Below, one piece after another: positions 1-6,354 of a stretch of DNA of 16,703 nucleotides. The notes beneath the pieces were generated by a model. That model saw only the letters and a program-made list of their open reading frames with translations, ran no database searches and was not told the origin of the DNA. Positions within the stretch are counted from its first letter, which is position 1; each line of letters opens with the position of its first letter. Source of the stretch: JBLHKS01 sp047620505 (GTDB lineage Bacteria > Verrucomicrobiota > Verrucomicrobiia > Verrucomicrobiales > DEV007); the NCBI GenBank assembly GCA_047620505.1, contig JBLHKS010000153.1, positions 1-16,703 of the forward strand. Direction: 5' to 3'. The position numbers were made by a program, and so were the translations under genes.

Positions 1-324
1 TTTCGAGACTGATTCGAAGCCTGTAGATTCCGTCTTCTCAGCGTTGGGCTGCCGACCTCCTAGACCCCACTCGGCATCAAAAAATCCAGAAAGTTTTCCA
101 CACCGTTGAATAAAATGGATTTCATCCACCGAGATTCTCGACGAATCTGTAACGACCTTCTGGTCCCATGAAATTTCAGAATCTGCACCGGACCGACCCG
201 TTACAGTATCTAATCGGATTTCTGAAAAGATATCTCCCAACTTAAGATCTGATCCGCAATTACGACCGAAGAACATGGCGCCCTTAGATTCAACTACTTG
301 AAAACTGGGATAGTCTATTTCCAT
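1..324 (-). CDS. Partial unknown protein, 5' end only, runs off left edge
   Basis: An open frame of 108 codons starts at the ATG at 324-322 and has no stop before the window edge. Upstream, TTAGGATAAGAAA gives an AGGAT Shine-Dalgarno-like element at good spacing. The next upstream in-frame stop is near 370, and this is the only ATG before codon 17. The protein begins MEIDYPSFQVVESKGAMFFG. It alternates hydrophobic and polar residues with several Gly turns, as in a small beta-rich or beta-barrel domain. There is no signal peptide or membrane segment. The frame is less GC-rich than the conserved block. Codons near positions 91-108 contain an 18-base sequence repeated exactly, inverted, at 16579-16596. 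Family not recognised. A weak resemblance to OB-fold or translation-factor domain 2 is inference only. Confidence 0.6.
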   Translation of the reverse strand, partial: MEIDYPSFQVVESKGAMFFGRNCGSDLKLGDIFSEIRLDTVTGRSGADSEISWDQKVVTDSSRISVDEIHFIQRCGKLSGFFDAEWGLGGRQPNAEKTESTGFESVSK

Positions 325-900
325 TTTCTTATCCTAACAGTATAGATAATTCGAAGTGATATCAATATTTAACAACTCATATCACAGATACACGACATTG
401 AGTATTCAAGCGTTGTGGCCTGACCATGAAGCCATTATGACTTCAGCGCGGAGTGGAGCCAATCGAAAAAAGCCACTTCATTTTGGTTCAGGAGGGTTAA
501 TCGTCGAGGCATCCTGATTGCCCGATATGGCTTCTAATCATATCAGGTAATCTGGCAATCCAAATAACTTTGGCGTTGATGTGCCCGGAACAATCGCGCG
601 GCTGATCAGCGGCTTACTCGATCGTAATTTTCGCATCCAGGGCGCCTCGCCTGATAATCAAAGGCCGAAGGTCTTGCGACGGTCGCAGTTCGGCTTCAGC
701 GATCAATCGATCGTTGGAAAATCTCCGGAAGCCCTTGGGTAGCCCGGCGGCAATCGAGCCGCGAATTCGCAAGTCCCGCGTGCAGTATCCGACCATTTCC
801 GGTTTGACATTCCAGCCTGACGGGGAACCTGTTTTTTCTATCGCCTGCCCAAAGGGGCTATCACGCCATTGGAAACCAAAACCCATCACCCCACCTAACC
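325..900. other. Gene-poor accessory region
   Basis: No convincing gene. The first part is AT-rich and holds the upstream region of the left-edge gene. An imperfect inverted repeat lies at 516-560: GATTGCC (516-522) pairs with GGCAATC (554-560), and inside it GATATG (524-529) pairs with CATATC (539-544). This could be a weak hairpin terminator or a decayed repeat. A 91-codon minus-strand frame (889-614) starts 12 bases from the divergent gene at 901, but it has no ribosome binding site and no recognisable domain, so it is not called. The last 20 bases before 901 are A/C-rich and contain no Shine-Dalgarno sequence. Confidence 0.5.
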
Positions 901-1665
901 ATGGCTGACGAATTGCAACTCGAAGAACTCTTCATCTCCCACCTCGAAGATCAGGAACTGACCACCGCCTTCGACCGTCTCAGACCGGAGATCAACACGA
1001 TCATCGCCGGCAACGCGCAGCTCGAACTCATCGCCACCGGGGCCGAGAATGATCGCAAATTCATGGTGGAGAATCCGGCCGGGTCGACCAGTGGGCCGCT
1101 GGCGGGAACGGCTGACGTCGGGGAGAAAGACACTCTCCGCGATCGGCGCTTCCGTAAGATGCGCGATGACCTGAAGCAAATCATCGAGGATGCCGAAGAT
1201 CCGGACGAAGAGATCGCCCCGGAAGTCGCAGCAGCTGCTGTGCGGCTTTACGATATTTTCCGTGGTCACGGGCTGAGCCTCTGGAGCCTGCCGCGCACGA
1301 AACAGAGCGGCAAGATGCACGAACTGTTCGCCGATCTCAGAAAACCGCCGTCCCCGGCCGACATCGAGCTGACCGGCAAGTCACACCGATTCGGCCTGAT
1401 GGTGGATGGACAGGTTCAATTCGAAACGGCTCAGGAGAATCTGGCCGATGAGAAAATGGCGAGGCTGGCCTCGGAATTCTCCGATCGCCGCGCCAGTCTG
1501 CGCCGGAGATTCGGGCTGCTCCTCGACAATGTGGACGAGCTGACCTCGCTGATCACCGATCCGGCCTTCGTGGATGCGGTGACGAAGATGAATGAGATCA
1601 TTCAGGACATCATGGTCCCGGTTCGCGCCCGGTTGACGAAGGAAAAGGGCGAGGAGACGGCGTGA
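901..1665 (+). CDS. Uncharacterised predicted helical protein, 254 aa
   Basis: The frame is long, has consistent coding character, and starts MADELQLEELFISHLEDQEL. The protein is acidic, rich in charged residues and predicted to be almost entirely helical, with no signal peptide or membrane span, so it is probably cytoplasmic. Visible landmarks are a charged RDRRFRKMRDDLKQIIEDAE segment near residues 80-100, an Ala-rich helix followed by YDIFRGHG (about 115-130), and a C-terminal ERRxSLRRRFGLLLDNVDEL-type helix (about 195-215). The general pattern recalls helical DUF families common in Bacteroidetes (DUF6261-like), but that is a low-confidence impression. The leader is A/C-rich with no Shine-Dalgarno sequence. 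The gene stands alone, with repeats directly downstream. The AGCAGCTGCT palindrome encodes its AAAA run at 1228-1239. Confidence 0.75.
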   Translation: MADELQLEELFISHLEDQELTTAFDRLRPEINTIIAGNAQLELIATGAENDRKFMVENPAGSTSGPLAGTADVGEKDTLRDRRFRKMRDDLKQIIEDAEDPDEEIAPEVAAAAVRLYDIFRGHGLSLWSLPRTKQSGKMHELFADLRKPPSPADIELTGKSHRFGLMVDGQVQFETAQENLADEKMARLASEFSDRRASLRRRFGLLLDNVDELTSLITDPAFVDAVTKMNEIIQDIMVPVRARLTKEKGEETA

Positions 1666-1695
1666 TCGAGGCCCCGGCCGAGGGCTTACACGCCG

Positions 1696-1795
1696 ATGGT
1701 GCCGTGATCGGGCTCCATGCGCGGTTTTCCGGGGCAATGATGGCGCAATCGCGGCTGATTCCTCAAGTTTTGTCTCAATGGTGGCATGATCGGGC
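1696..1795 (+). repeat. 18-base direct repeat pair downstream of 901-1665
   Basis: ATGGTGCCGTGATCGGGC (1696-1713) recurs as ATGGTGGCATGATCGGGC (1778-1795) with two mismatches, 82 bases apart. The second copy abuts the left end of the inverted-repeat element at 1796. This may be a remnant of an earlier insertion or a duplicated end. Confidence 0.45.
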
Positions 1796-2114
1796 GTAGC
1801 GGAACTCGCCACAGACTGTTGCAAAACCTCTGAAGACGGATGTGGACATCCGGTCTCCGCTCGAAGCCAAGATTGATTTCCCCGACGAGCAGGGATTGGA
1901 GATCGGACTTCCAGGGCTTGTTGCCCAACGCCCGGTTCGGCTTCCCCCGTGGCACGGATTTGCAATCCGTCGGGGAGCCGAACCGGGCGAGGACGCGGAC
2001 GGATTGCAAATCCGTGCCACTTCGCGTCTTCTTTCGCGTTGGGCAACAGACCCTCCAAGTCCGTTTGCGGAGACTCCGACGAGTTTTGCAACAGTCTGGC
2101 CAGAATTCCGCTAC
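1796..2114. mobile_element. Nested inverted-repeat element, MITE- or REP-cluster-like, non-coding
   Basis: The outer arms are 1796-1827 and 2083-2114, 32 bases each. Inverted, they match at 27 of 32 positions and both ends read GTAGCGGAA. Inner arms continue the symmetry: 1904-1931 pairs with 2036-2064 (CGGACTT... through GTTGCCCAACGC). An exact 22-bp inverted pair lies at 1949-1970 and 1999-2020, each itself a hairpin of the form ACGGATT-TGC-AATCCGT. A strong stem, 1930-1948 with 1971-1988 (GCCCGGTTCGGCT arm), encloses the first of these. The left arm has about 58 extra bases, including a CGGATGT/ACATCCG hairpin at 1837-1852. I see no target-site duplication. Both strands carry spurious open frames because of the symmetry. 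No transposase is inside, so any movement would need enzyme in trans. Confidence 0.65.
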
Positions 2115-2146
2115 CAAAATAGTAGATAAGGGTCTCCGCACCCGCT

Positions 2147-2207
2147 ACGAAGCCGTTGCAAAAGATCGCCTCTGTGGCCGCACCCGAGTGGGGAGACTCG
2201 GGACTAC
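2147..2207 (-). repeat. REP-like dispersed repeat, copy A
   Basis: These 61 bases match 13919-13979 in opposite orientation at 54 of 61 positions. Read on the minus strand it begins GTAG and then forms a hairpin. On the plus strand the arms are CCCGAGT (2183-2189) and ACTCGGG (2196-2202), around the loop GGGGAG. A GTAG tetranucleotide followed by a hairpin is the known layout of RAYT-mobilised REP elements. It lies just past the 3' end of the lipoprotein gene that stops at 2221. Confidence 0.6.
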
Positions 2208-2220
2208 TTTCCGCATCTCT

Positions 2221-2994
2221 TCACCGCTCAATGCTCGATAAGATGAATGTCGACGCGAAGAGCCCGGGCGGGGGAGCGCCGTTGAAAGGCTTCTCCTGAG
2301 TCTGAGCAACTGTGGGCTCTTTCGGCTTACCTGAGCAGATCAATGCGGCGAAGACCTGCTTCTTCCAGAACGACTCGAATTGATCGCGCGCGACGGTGAC
2401 GAGGCCGTACTGCGGGTCCATCAAGAGGACTTCCGATGAGGAAATTCCGGCGACGACGAGGTAGTGCGATTTCCAGACTCCGGCGGTCGGAAGCGGGCTC
2501 GGGACGGAGCGGCGGTCGAGCGATTCGATCAACGGCAGGCCGTCGGTGAAGTAGCGGCCTTTCGGCACGTCGGCGGCGACGATCACGGGTCGTCCCCTGG
2601 CGATGTGGCTCGAGAGCTGAGCCATCGGATCTTTGTCGAGGCTGACGGCAAAGGAGAGGACACCCTGGTTTCGGGCGAGATCGCGGAGTTGCAGAAGCGG
2701 GTAGCCGACTTCGCTTTGGGGCGGCGATTTCGCCAGCAGCTGCTGTTCGCTCGGGGGTTCGTTTTCGAGCCAGTAGCCGAGCACGCAGGCCAGGGCTGCA
2801 GCGCCGCAGGATTTTTGCGAGGACTGCTCGATGACCGGGACGCGGCAGTATTTGAAATCCGCGTAACGCGCCGCGAACTCTCGCTCAGAGAGGTCGGAGC
2901 GAGAAGAAATGCAGCTCGAAGCCACGAATCCGCAGAGAACCAGGGTTGTCAGTTTGAATCCACTCAAGGCCGCAGCATAATGTGGAGATTCCAA
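2221..2994 (-). CDS. Lipoprotein with peptidase C39-like domain
   Basis: The N-terminus has a signal peptide ending in a lipobox (FVASS-C28), so this is probably a lipid-anchored envelope protein. The C39-like papain fold follows: Gln57 six residues before Cys63 in QSSQKSCGAAAL, then His178 in KSHYLVV and Asp194 in LLMDPQYG. All key residues of the family are therefore present. C39 domains cleave double-glycine leaders in bacteriocin exporters, but stand-alone C39-like lipoproteins have unknown substrates and there is no ABC transporter here. Both possible starts are TTG. The one at 2994 is the longest frame; the one at 2964 (MSGFKLTTLVLCG...) gives a more typical lipoprotein signal length and leaves 35 rather than 5 bases to the divergent gene at 3000. 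The palindrome at 2734-2745 encodes its QQLL. Confidence 0.85.
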   Translation of the reverse strand: MESPHYAAALSGFKLTTLVLCGFVASSCISSRSDLSEREFAARYADFKYCRVPVIEQSSQKSCGAAALACVLGYWLENEPPSEQQLLAKSPPQSEVGYPLLQLRDLARNQGVLSFAVSLDKDPMAQLSSHIARGRPVIVAADVPKGRYFTDGLPLIESLDRRSVPSPLPTAGVWKSHYLVVAGISSSEVLLMDPQYGLVTVARDQFESFWKKQVFAALICSGKPKEPTVAQTQEKPFNGAPPPGLFASTFILSSIER

Positions 2995-2999
2995 CTGTC

Positions 3000-3536
3000 A
3001 TGAGCGAATTCCCAACTCCAGCCCCCGCCGAGGTCGATCTCGTCCAGCGCGCGATCAGTTTCACCTCGCGTGCTCACCTCAATCAAGGCCGCAAGGACGG
3101 CAAAACTCCTTACGTCGCGCATCCGTTTCGGGTGTTTTTCGTGGTTCGTCAGGTTTTCGGGATCGAGGATCCGGTGGCGCTCTGCGCGGCGCTGCTTCAC
3201 GATACGATCGAGGACACGACGACTGATTATGATGATTTGCGGGACGATTTCGGAAGCGAAGTCGCGGATGCGGTCGCTGCGTTGACGAAGGACATGAGAT
3301 TGCCGGATGAGGTGCGTGAGCCGTCGTACGACGAGCAGCTTGCGGCGGCTTCGTGGCAGGCGCGGCTCGTCAAACTGGCGGATGTTTACGATAATGTTTG
3401 CGATGCTTACGATTCGAAGATGCGTGGCCGAGCAGTGAAGAAAGGTCCACGGGCGATCGCCTGCGCGGGCGACGATGAGCAGCTTGCCGGAGCGGTGGAA
3501 ATTCTTCAGCAGTTGCTGAAACGAGCCAAGTCATGA
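3000..3536 (+). CDS. Single-domain HD (p)ppGpp hydrolase-like protein
   Basis: This matches the hydrolase (HD) domain of the RelA/SpoT family without a synthetase domain, like small alarmone hydrolases/MESH1. The metal-site order is visible: the H26-x4-R31 region, PYVAHP (His41), LLHDTIEDT (His67-Asp68, Glu71-Asp72) and VKLADVYDN (Asp128). Such enzymes remove the 3'-pyrophosphate of ppGpp, or act on related nucleotides. The usual KLADRLHNM motif reads KLADVYDNV here, so substrate preference may differ. The start at 3000 (MSEFPTPAPAE) is preferred over an upstream frame start at 2982 because of the family's length and a GGAG at 2983-2986. The stop overlaps the next ATG (ATGA), which implies translational coupling with trpF. 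Confidence 0.8.
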   Translation: MSEFPTPAPAEVDLVQRAISFTSRAHLNQGRKDGKTPYVAHPFRVFFVVRQVFGIEDPVALCAALLHDTIEDTTTDYDDLRDDFGSEVADAVAALTKDMRLPDEVREPSYDEQLAAASWQARLVKLADVYDNVCDAYDSKMRGRAVKKGPRAIACAGDDEQLAGAVEILQQLLKRAKS

Positions 3537-4180
3537 GGTTCTTCGAACGGGGCGACGTTCCGCGCGTCAAGGTCTGCGGTTTCACCGATGCTCAGAATGC
3601 ACGCGATGTGGTCGAGGCGGGAGTGGACGCGATCGGGATCAATTTCTGGCCGAAATCGAAGCGCTTTATTGAACCAGACGAAGCCGCTTTGTGGCTTGGC
3701 GAGCTTGCGGGGCGCGTTTGCCGGATCGGGCTTTTCGTGAACGCGACGTACGATGAGATCGAAGCGGTCGTCGATCACAGCGTGCTCGACGCGATCCAGC
3801 TTCACGGCGACGAGACGCCGGAATTCTGCGCTGACGTGGCTGCGTTCGGCTTGCCGCTGATCAAAGCGATTGGCGTCCGCGGCGACGCGCCGGTTGCGGA
3901 TTTGACCGAGTTTCCGACCGACAAAATCTTGCTCGATGCGTTTGCGCCGGGCGAATTCGGTGGGACGGGCCGGTCATTCCGCTGGGACGTCGCCCAGCAG
4001 CAGCTGGCGGCCAATCCGGATGTTTTCTTCATTCTTGCTGGCGGTCTGACCCCGGAAAACGCGGCTGAAGCGATCAAGGCGACTGGCGCTGCTGCGATCG
4101 ATCTCGCGAGCGGCGTGGAGAGTGCGCCCGGGGTCAAAGATCTCGCCAAAGTCCGGGCGCTGCTGAGCGCCGTTCGGTGA
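3533..4180 (+). CDS. trpF: Phosphoribosylanthranilate isomerase
   Basis: TrpF converts N-(5'-phosphoribosyl)anthranilate to CdRP in tryptophan synthesis. At 215 residues it has the usual TIM-barrel length. Diagnostic motifs are VKVCGFTD with catalytic Cys15, QLHGDE (89-94), ILLDAF with catalytic Asp135, the phosphate-binding GGTGRSF region (143-149), LAGGLTPEN (169-177) and the closing SGVESAPGVKD (193-203). The start ATG overlaps the stop of the HD-protein gene. No other trp gene is nearby, so trpF is detached from a trp operon here. Confidence 0.95.
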   Translation: MRFFERGDVPRVKVCGFTDAQNARDVVEAGVDAIGINFWPKSKRFIEPDEAALWLGELAGRVCRIGLFVNATYDEIEAVVDHSVLDAIQLHGDETPEFCADVAAFGLPLIKAIGVRGDAPVADLTEFPTDKILLDAFAPGEFGGTGRSFRWDVAQQQLAANPDVFFILAGGLTPENAAEAIKATGAAAIDLASGVESAPGVKDLAKVRALLSAVR

Positions 4181-4388
4181 AATTCGAACATTTTATTAAA
4201 TTTTCGAAACCTGGCATGAATGATGCGCAGAAAGGACTGAATTCGGTTGATTTAAGGGTGTCGATAAGTTTGAAATAATCGTTACGATGACGTCACAAAC
4301 GACTTGCGATACTCGGGAAAAAGCCGAAAATCGTGCGGCCTCTTCTGGGCCAAACACGCAACCACAACAACAACACTAAATACACAAT
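4181..4388 (+). promoter_or_regulatory. Upstream region of the beta-barrel gene
   Basis: These 208 bases hold no gene. The first part is AT-rich with two TTCGAA boxes. A perfect TGACGTCA palindrome lies at 4288-4295, followed by TGCGATACT (extended -10-like, hexamer at 4308-4313) but without a convincing -35. The last 30 bases before ATG 4389 are almost pure A and C (CCACAACAACAACAC...) and have no Shine-Dalgarno sequence. An unstructured A/C leader fits a highly translated gene. Promoter position is uncertain. Confidence 0.4.
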
Positions 4389-5129
4389 ATGAAACTACTG
4401 AAGAAAATGGCGCTCGTCGTCTCTCTTGGTACTCTCGTTTCCGGTGTCTCTTTTGCCGAAATGGGCAAAGAAGTCATCGATCCGACACCTGTCTGTGAAG
4501 CACCTTTCACTGGATCTGTTTCGGTTGGATACGAAACTACTTATCTCTTCCGCGGCGCTGACTTCGGCGACGATGCTCCTTGGGCGGGCGTTGACCTGAA
4601 TGGTCAGCTTCTCGGCCTCGACGTCAACACCGGCGTTTGGTACATCAACCCGACCGACGATCCGGTCAATTCTGATGAGCTTGACGTTTACTTGTTTGTC
4701 GCCGGCCCGGACCTCGGACCGTTCGAAACCAGCATCGGTGGAACTTGGTTCTACTTCGCTGAAGTTGACGAAAACGTTGGCGAACTTGAGCTGGACCTCG
4801 CTACCTCGCTTGGACCGCTCGACATCGCTCTCATCACCGTTTATGACCTCGATATCGAAGGTTGGTACTGGGAAGTTGCAGCTGGTCACTCCATCGCTCT
4901 TGGCGATTGCCTCGACCTCGTTCTCGGCGCTGGTGTCAGCTACGGCGACTCCTACTACGGTGTGAACGGATTCAACCACGCATACGCTACCGCTGGTCTT
5001 GACGTGTCTCTCACCGAGACCACGACTCTCAGCGTTTACGTTGGCGGCAACTGGCCGCTCGAAGACCTTGAAGCCCAAGGCGAAGATGACGACGTCCACG
5101 GTGGCGCCAGCATCAGCGTCTCCTTCTAA
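4389..5129 (+). CDS. Outer-membrane beta-barrel protein (TIGR02001-like)
   Basis: A clear signal peptide (MKLLKKMALVVSLGTLVSG, cleavage after SFA near residue 23) is followed by alternating amphipathic strands and a C-terminal Phe (SISVSF), the usual outer-membrane insertion signal. The first strand motif, GYETTYLFRGADFGDDAPW, matches the start of the TIGR02001/Gcw_chp-type barrels, whose function is undefined (possibly porin-like). At 246 residues an 8- to 12-strand barrel is plausible. It is very acidic and low in Lys/Arg. Codon choice is narrow (GAA, CTC, GGC, TAC), unlike its neighbours, which suggests high expression. It is monocistronic, with a strong terminator 50 bases downstream. Confidence 0.8.
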   Translation: MKLLKKMALVVSLGTLVSGVSFAEMGKEVIDPTPVCEAPFTGSVSVGYETTYLFRGADFGDDAPWAGVDLNGQLLGLDVNTGVWYINPTDDPVNSDELDVYLFVAGPDLGPFETSIGGTWFYFAEVDENVGELELDLATSLGPLDIALITVYDLDIEGWYWEVAAGHSIALGDCLDLVLGAGVSYGDSYYGVNGFNHAYATAGLDVSLTETTTLSVYVGGNWPLEDLEAQGEDDDVHGGASISVSF

Positions 5130-5138
5130 GGATCGGAC

Positions 5139-5155
5139 GATCGGTTTAACCGATC
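5139..5155. repeat. Short perfect hairpin after the beta-barrel gene
   Basis: GATCGGT-TTA-ACCGATC is a 7-bp stem with a 3-base loop, starting 10 bases past the stop codon. It has no T-run, so it is more likely an mRNA 3'-end stabiliser or protein site than a terminator. Confidence 0.5.
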
Positions 5156-5178
5156 AGCGCAAAGTAATTTGCTTTTTG

Positions 5179-5211
5179 AAGGGCCGTCCGAAAGGGCGGT
5201 CCTTCTTTTTT
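5179..5211 (+). terminator. Rho-independent terminator of the beta-barrel gene
   Basis: The arms at 5179-5189 and 5194-5204 form an 11-bp stem with two G-T pairs, closed by a GAAA tetraloop and followed by CTTTTTT (5205-5211). This is a textbook strong intrinsic terminator for transcription on the plus strand. Confidence 0.9.
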
Positions 5212-5275
5212 GGGCCTGTGGCCCGTTATTTGGCTCTTTGTTCTTTGTTTTGGGAGGTTTGCGAAACTCCCAAAT
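5212..5275. other. Convergent intergenic spacer with two hairpins and a CTTTGTT tract
   Basis: GGGCC-TGT-GGCCC lies at 5212-5224. A stem of about 11 bp with one bulge (TTTGGGAG... with ...CTCCCAAA) lies at 5249-5273, two bases from the stop of the winged-helix gene on the minus strand. It lacks a U-tract in that direction. Between them is GGCTCTTTGTTCTTTGTTTT (5232-5251), a short iterated tract with a relative at 6310-6340. Confidence 0.4.
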
Positions 5276-5575
5276 TCACTTCGCTGACTTCACGATCTGC
5301 TCGAGCACTTTAAGATACTCGGCAAACGCGACTCTTCCGGCTTCGGTCAGCGTGCACTTCGTCATCGGACGACCTTCGGGCTGAGGCTCCTTGTTCATCT
5401 CGGCGTAGCCAGCGGCGACAAGTTTTCGCAGATGGGTGATCAAATTCCCGTCGGTCATTCCGAGATCCTGCTTCAGATCCGCAAAGCTCCATTCGAGCCG
5501 CGCCGCGAGCAGCGTCATGATTTCCAGTCGGCTGCTTTCGTGAATCGTTTTGTCGAGCTTGTCGAAATCGATCAT
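5276..5575 (-). CDS. Winged-helix transcriptional regulator, 99 aa
   Basis: A one-domain winged helix-turn-helix protein: LDKTIHESSRLEIMTLLAA (helix 1), WSFADLKQDLGMTDGNLITHLRKLVAAGY (helix-turn-helix), then a beta-wing ending in TKCTLTEAGRVAF. This is the ArsR/MarR-like class often called HTH_27. No metal or sensing residues are evident. The start at 5575 (MIDFDKLDK) is set by a GGAGGGG element at 5586-5592, 10 bases upstream. A longer frame from 5620 would overlap the preceding gene. It lies 4 bases after the stop of the membrane-protein gene, so the two are almost certainly co-transcribed. A regulator paired with a multi-pass membrane protein suggests control of its own operon. Confidence 0.85.
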   Translation of the reverse strand: MIDFDKLDKTIHESSRLEIMTLLAARLEWSFADLKQDLGMTDGNLITHLRKLVAAGYAEMNKEPQPEGRPMTKCTLTEAGRVAFAEYLKVLEQIVKSAK

Positions 5576-5579
5576 TCGC

Positions 5580-6266
5580 TCATGCCCCTCCAGCGTCAGC
5601 GTCGGCGTCCGCCTCGGCACCAGGCCGTTTGCTGATCCGAAACCGCGTGGTCAAGCCGATTGAGACGGCGTAGACGATGTGGAAGAGCCCGAAAGTCAGC
5701 CCCATCACGAGGCAACTGGCCAGCAGCTGCTGATCTGGAGCTGGGGGGATCTGGATCAAATTTTGCCAGCTTGCGGCCCAGATTCCAAGGCCCGCCAGAA
5801 CGAAAACCGAGCCCAGCGCTTTCATCGAAGCGGGCGAAAATCCGTGGGTCGCGAGCAGCGCGAGCCCGTAGAACACGACCCAGCAAAGCGTTGCGATGAA
5901 GATGGATTCGTGGACTAAAAAGAAGCTGATGACTCCTCCAGCCAACAGCGGCGGGATCAGCGATTTCAGGGCGTGAGTCATCCCGGGTGTGAACAGCGGA
6001 GATCCGCGGCGTCGTGCGTCGCGCCAGAGCAGGAAGGTGTTGAAGACGTCGATCGCGAATAGGACGAGAACCCAGACTCCGTAGTATCCAAGCGGCGAGA
6101 TTCCGCCGGGCGCGATGAGGCCGGAGCTGAGCGCGAAAGCTGTGGCGATCGCGAGGACGCCGCCGACGAGCGCGGTTGGAGCGGAAATCGCGCGGTAAAG
6201 GGTCGCGCGCTCCATGAGTTTGCGGATGACGCGCAGGTTCTCAGCCGCCGCTTCTGGATTAGTCAT
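5580..6266 (-). CDS. Six-TM membrane protein paired with the winged-helix regulator
   Basis: 228 residues. A soluble N-terminus (MTNPEAAAENLRVIRKLMER) is followed by about six hydrophobic segments near 27-50, 58-78, 104-120, 122-138, 148-165 and 182-206. The tail is positively charged (TRFRISKRPG) and ends in the low-complexity ADADADAGGA. Family not named. Similar small membrane proteins next to one-domain winged-helix regulators occur in several phyla, with unknown function. The leader is A-rich without a Shine-Dalgarno sequence. The palindrome at 5721-5732 encodes QQLL in the loop before the last membrane segment. Confidence 0.8.
   Translation of the reverse strand: MTNPEAAAENLRVIRKLMERATLYRAISAPTALVGGVLAIATAFALSSGLIAPGGISPLGYYGVWVLVLFAIDVFNTFLLWRDARRRGSPLFTPGMTHALKSLIPPLLAGGVISFFLVHESIFIATLCWVVFYGLALLATHGFSPASMKALGSVFVLAGLGIWAASWQNLIQIPPAPDQQLLASCLVMGLTFGLFHIVYAVSIGLTTRFRISKRPGAEADADADAGGA
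5586..5592 (-). promoter_or_regulatory. Ribosome binding site of the winged-helix gene
   Basis: On the minus strand GGAGGGG precedes ATG 5575 by 10 bases. It is one of very few strong Shine-Dalgarno sequences in the window. It lies inside the last codons of the upstream gene and decides the start. Confidence 0.75.
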
Positions 6267-6309
6267 GAAATTGTTCTTTTTCGTTTTCTTTGAGCAACCG
6301 CGGATTCAG

Positions 6310-6340
6310 AAACAAAGAACCAAGCACAAAGAACAAGCAA
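6310..6340 (-). repeat. Short iterated CTTTGTT-type tract downstream of the SGNH gene
   Basis: On the minus strand this reads as two imperfect units around TTGTTCTTTG and GGTTCTTTG, between the SGNH hydrolase stop (6355) and the membrane-protein start (6266). The same words occur at 5232-5251 downstream of the beta-barrel gene. In both places the T-rich strand is the sense strand of the upstream gene. Confidence 0.4.
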
Positions 6341-6354
6341 ACAGAGCGTAGCGC

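Noticed and set aside
614..889. Minus-strand 91-codon frame upstream of the gene at 901
   Set aside because: No domain or Shine-Dalgarno sequence; it could be a dispersed repeat read as an ORF. Kept only as a note in the gene-poor region.
1381..2241. Several overlapping open frames on both strands (e.g. 1381-2091 -, 1686-2141 -, 1840-2241 +)
   Set aside because: They run across the inverted-repeat element or antisense to the gene at 901, have no ribosome binding site or domain, and owe their length to the symmetry of the repeat and local GC content.
4395..5099. 234-codon antisense frame in the beta-barrel gene
   Set aside because: Mirror of a gene with strong codon bias; the sense frame has a signal peptide, barrel pattern and terminator.
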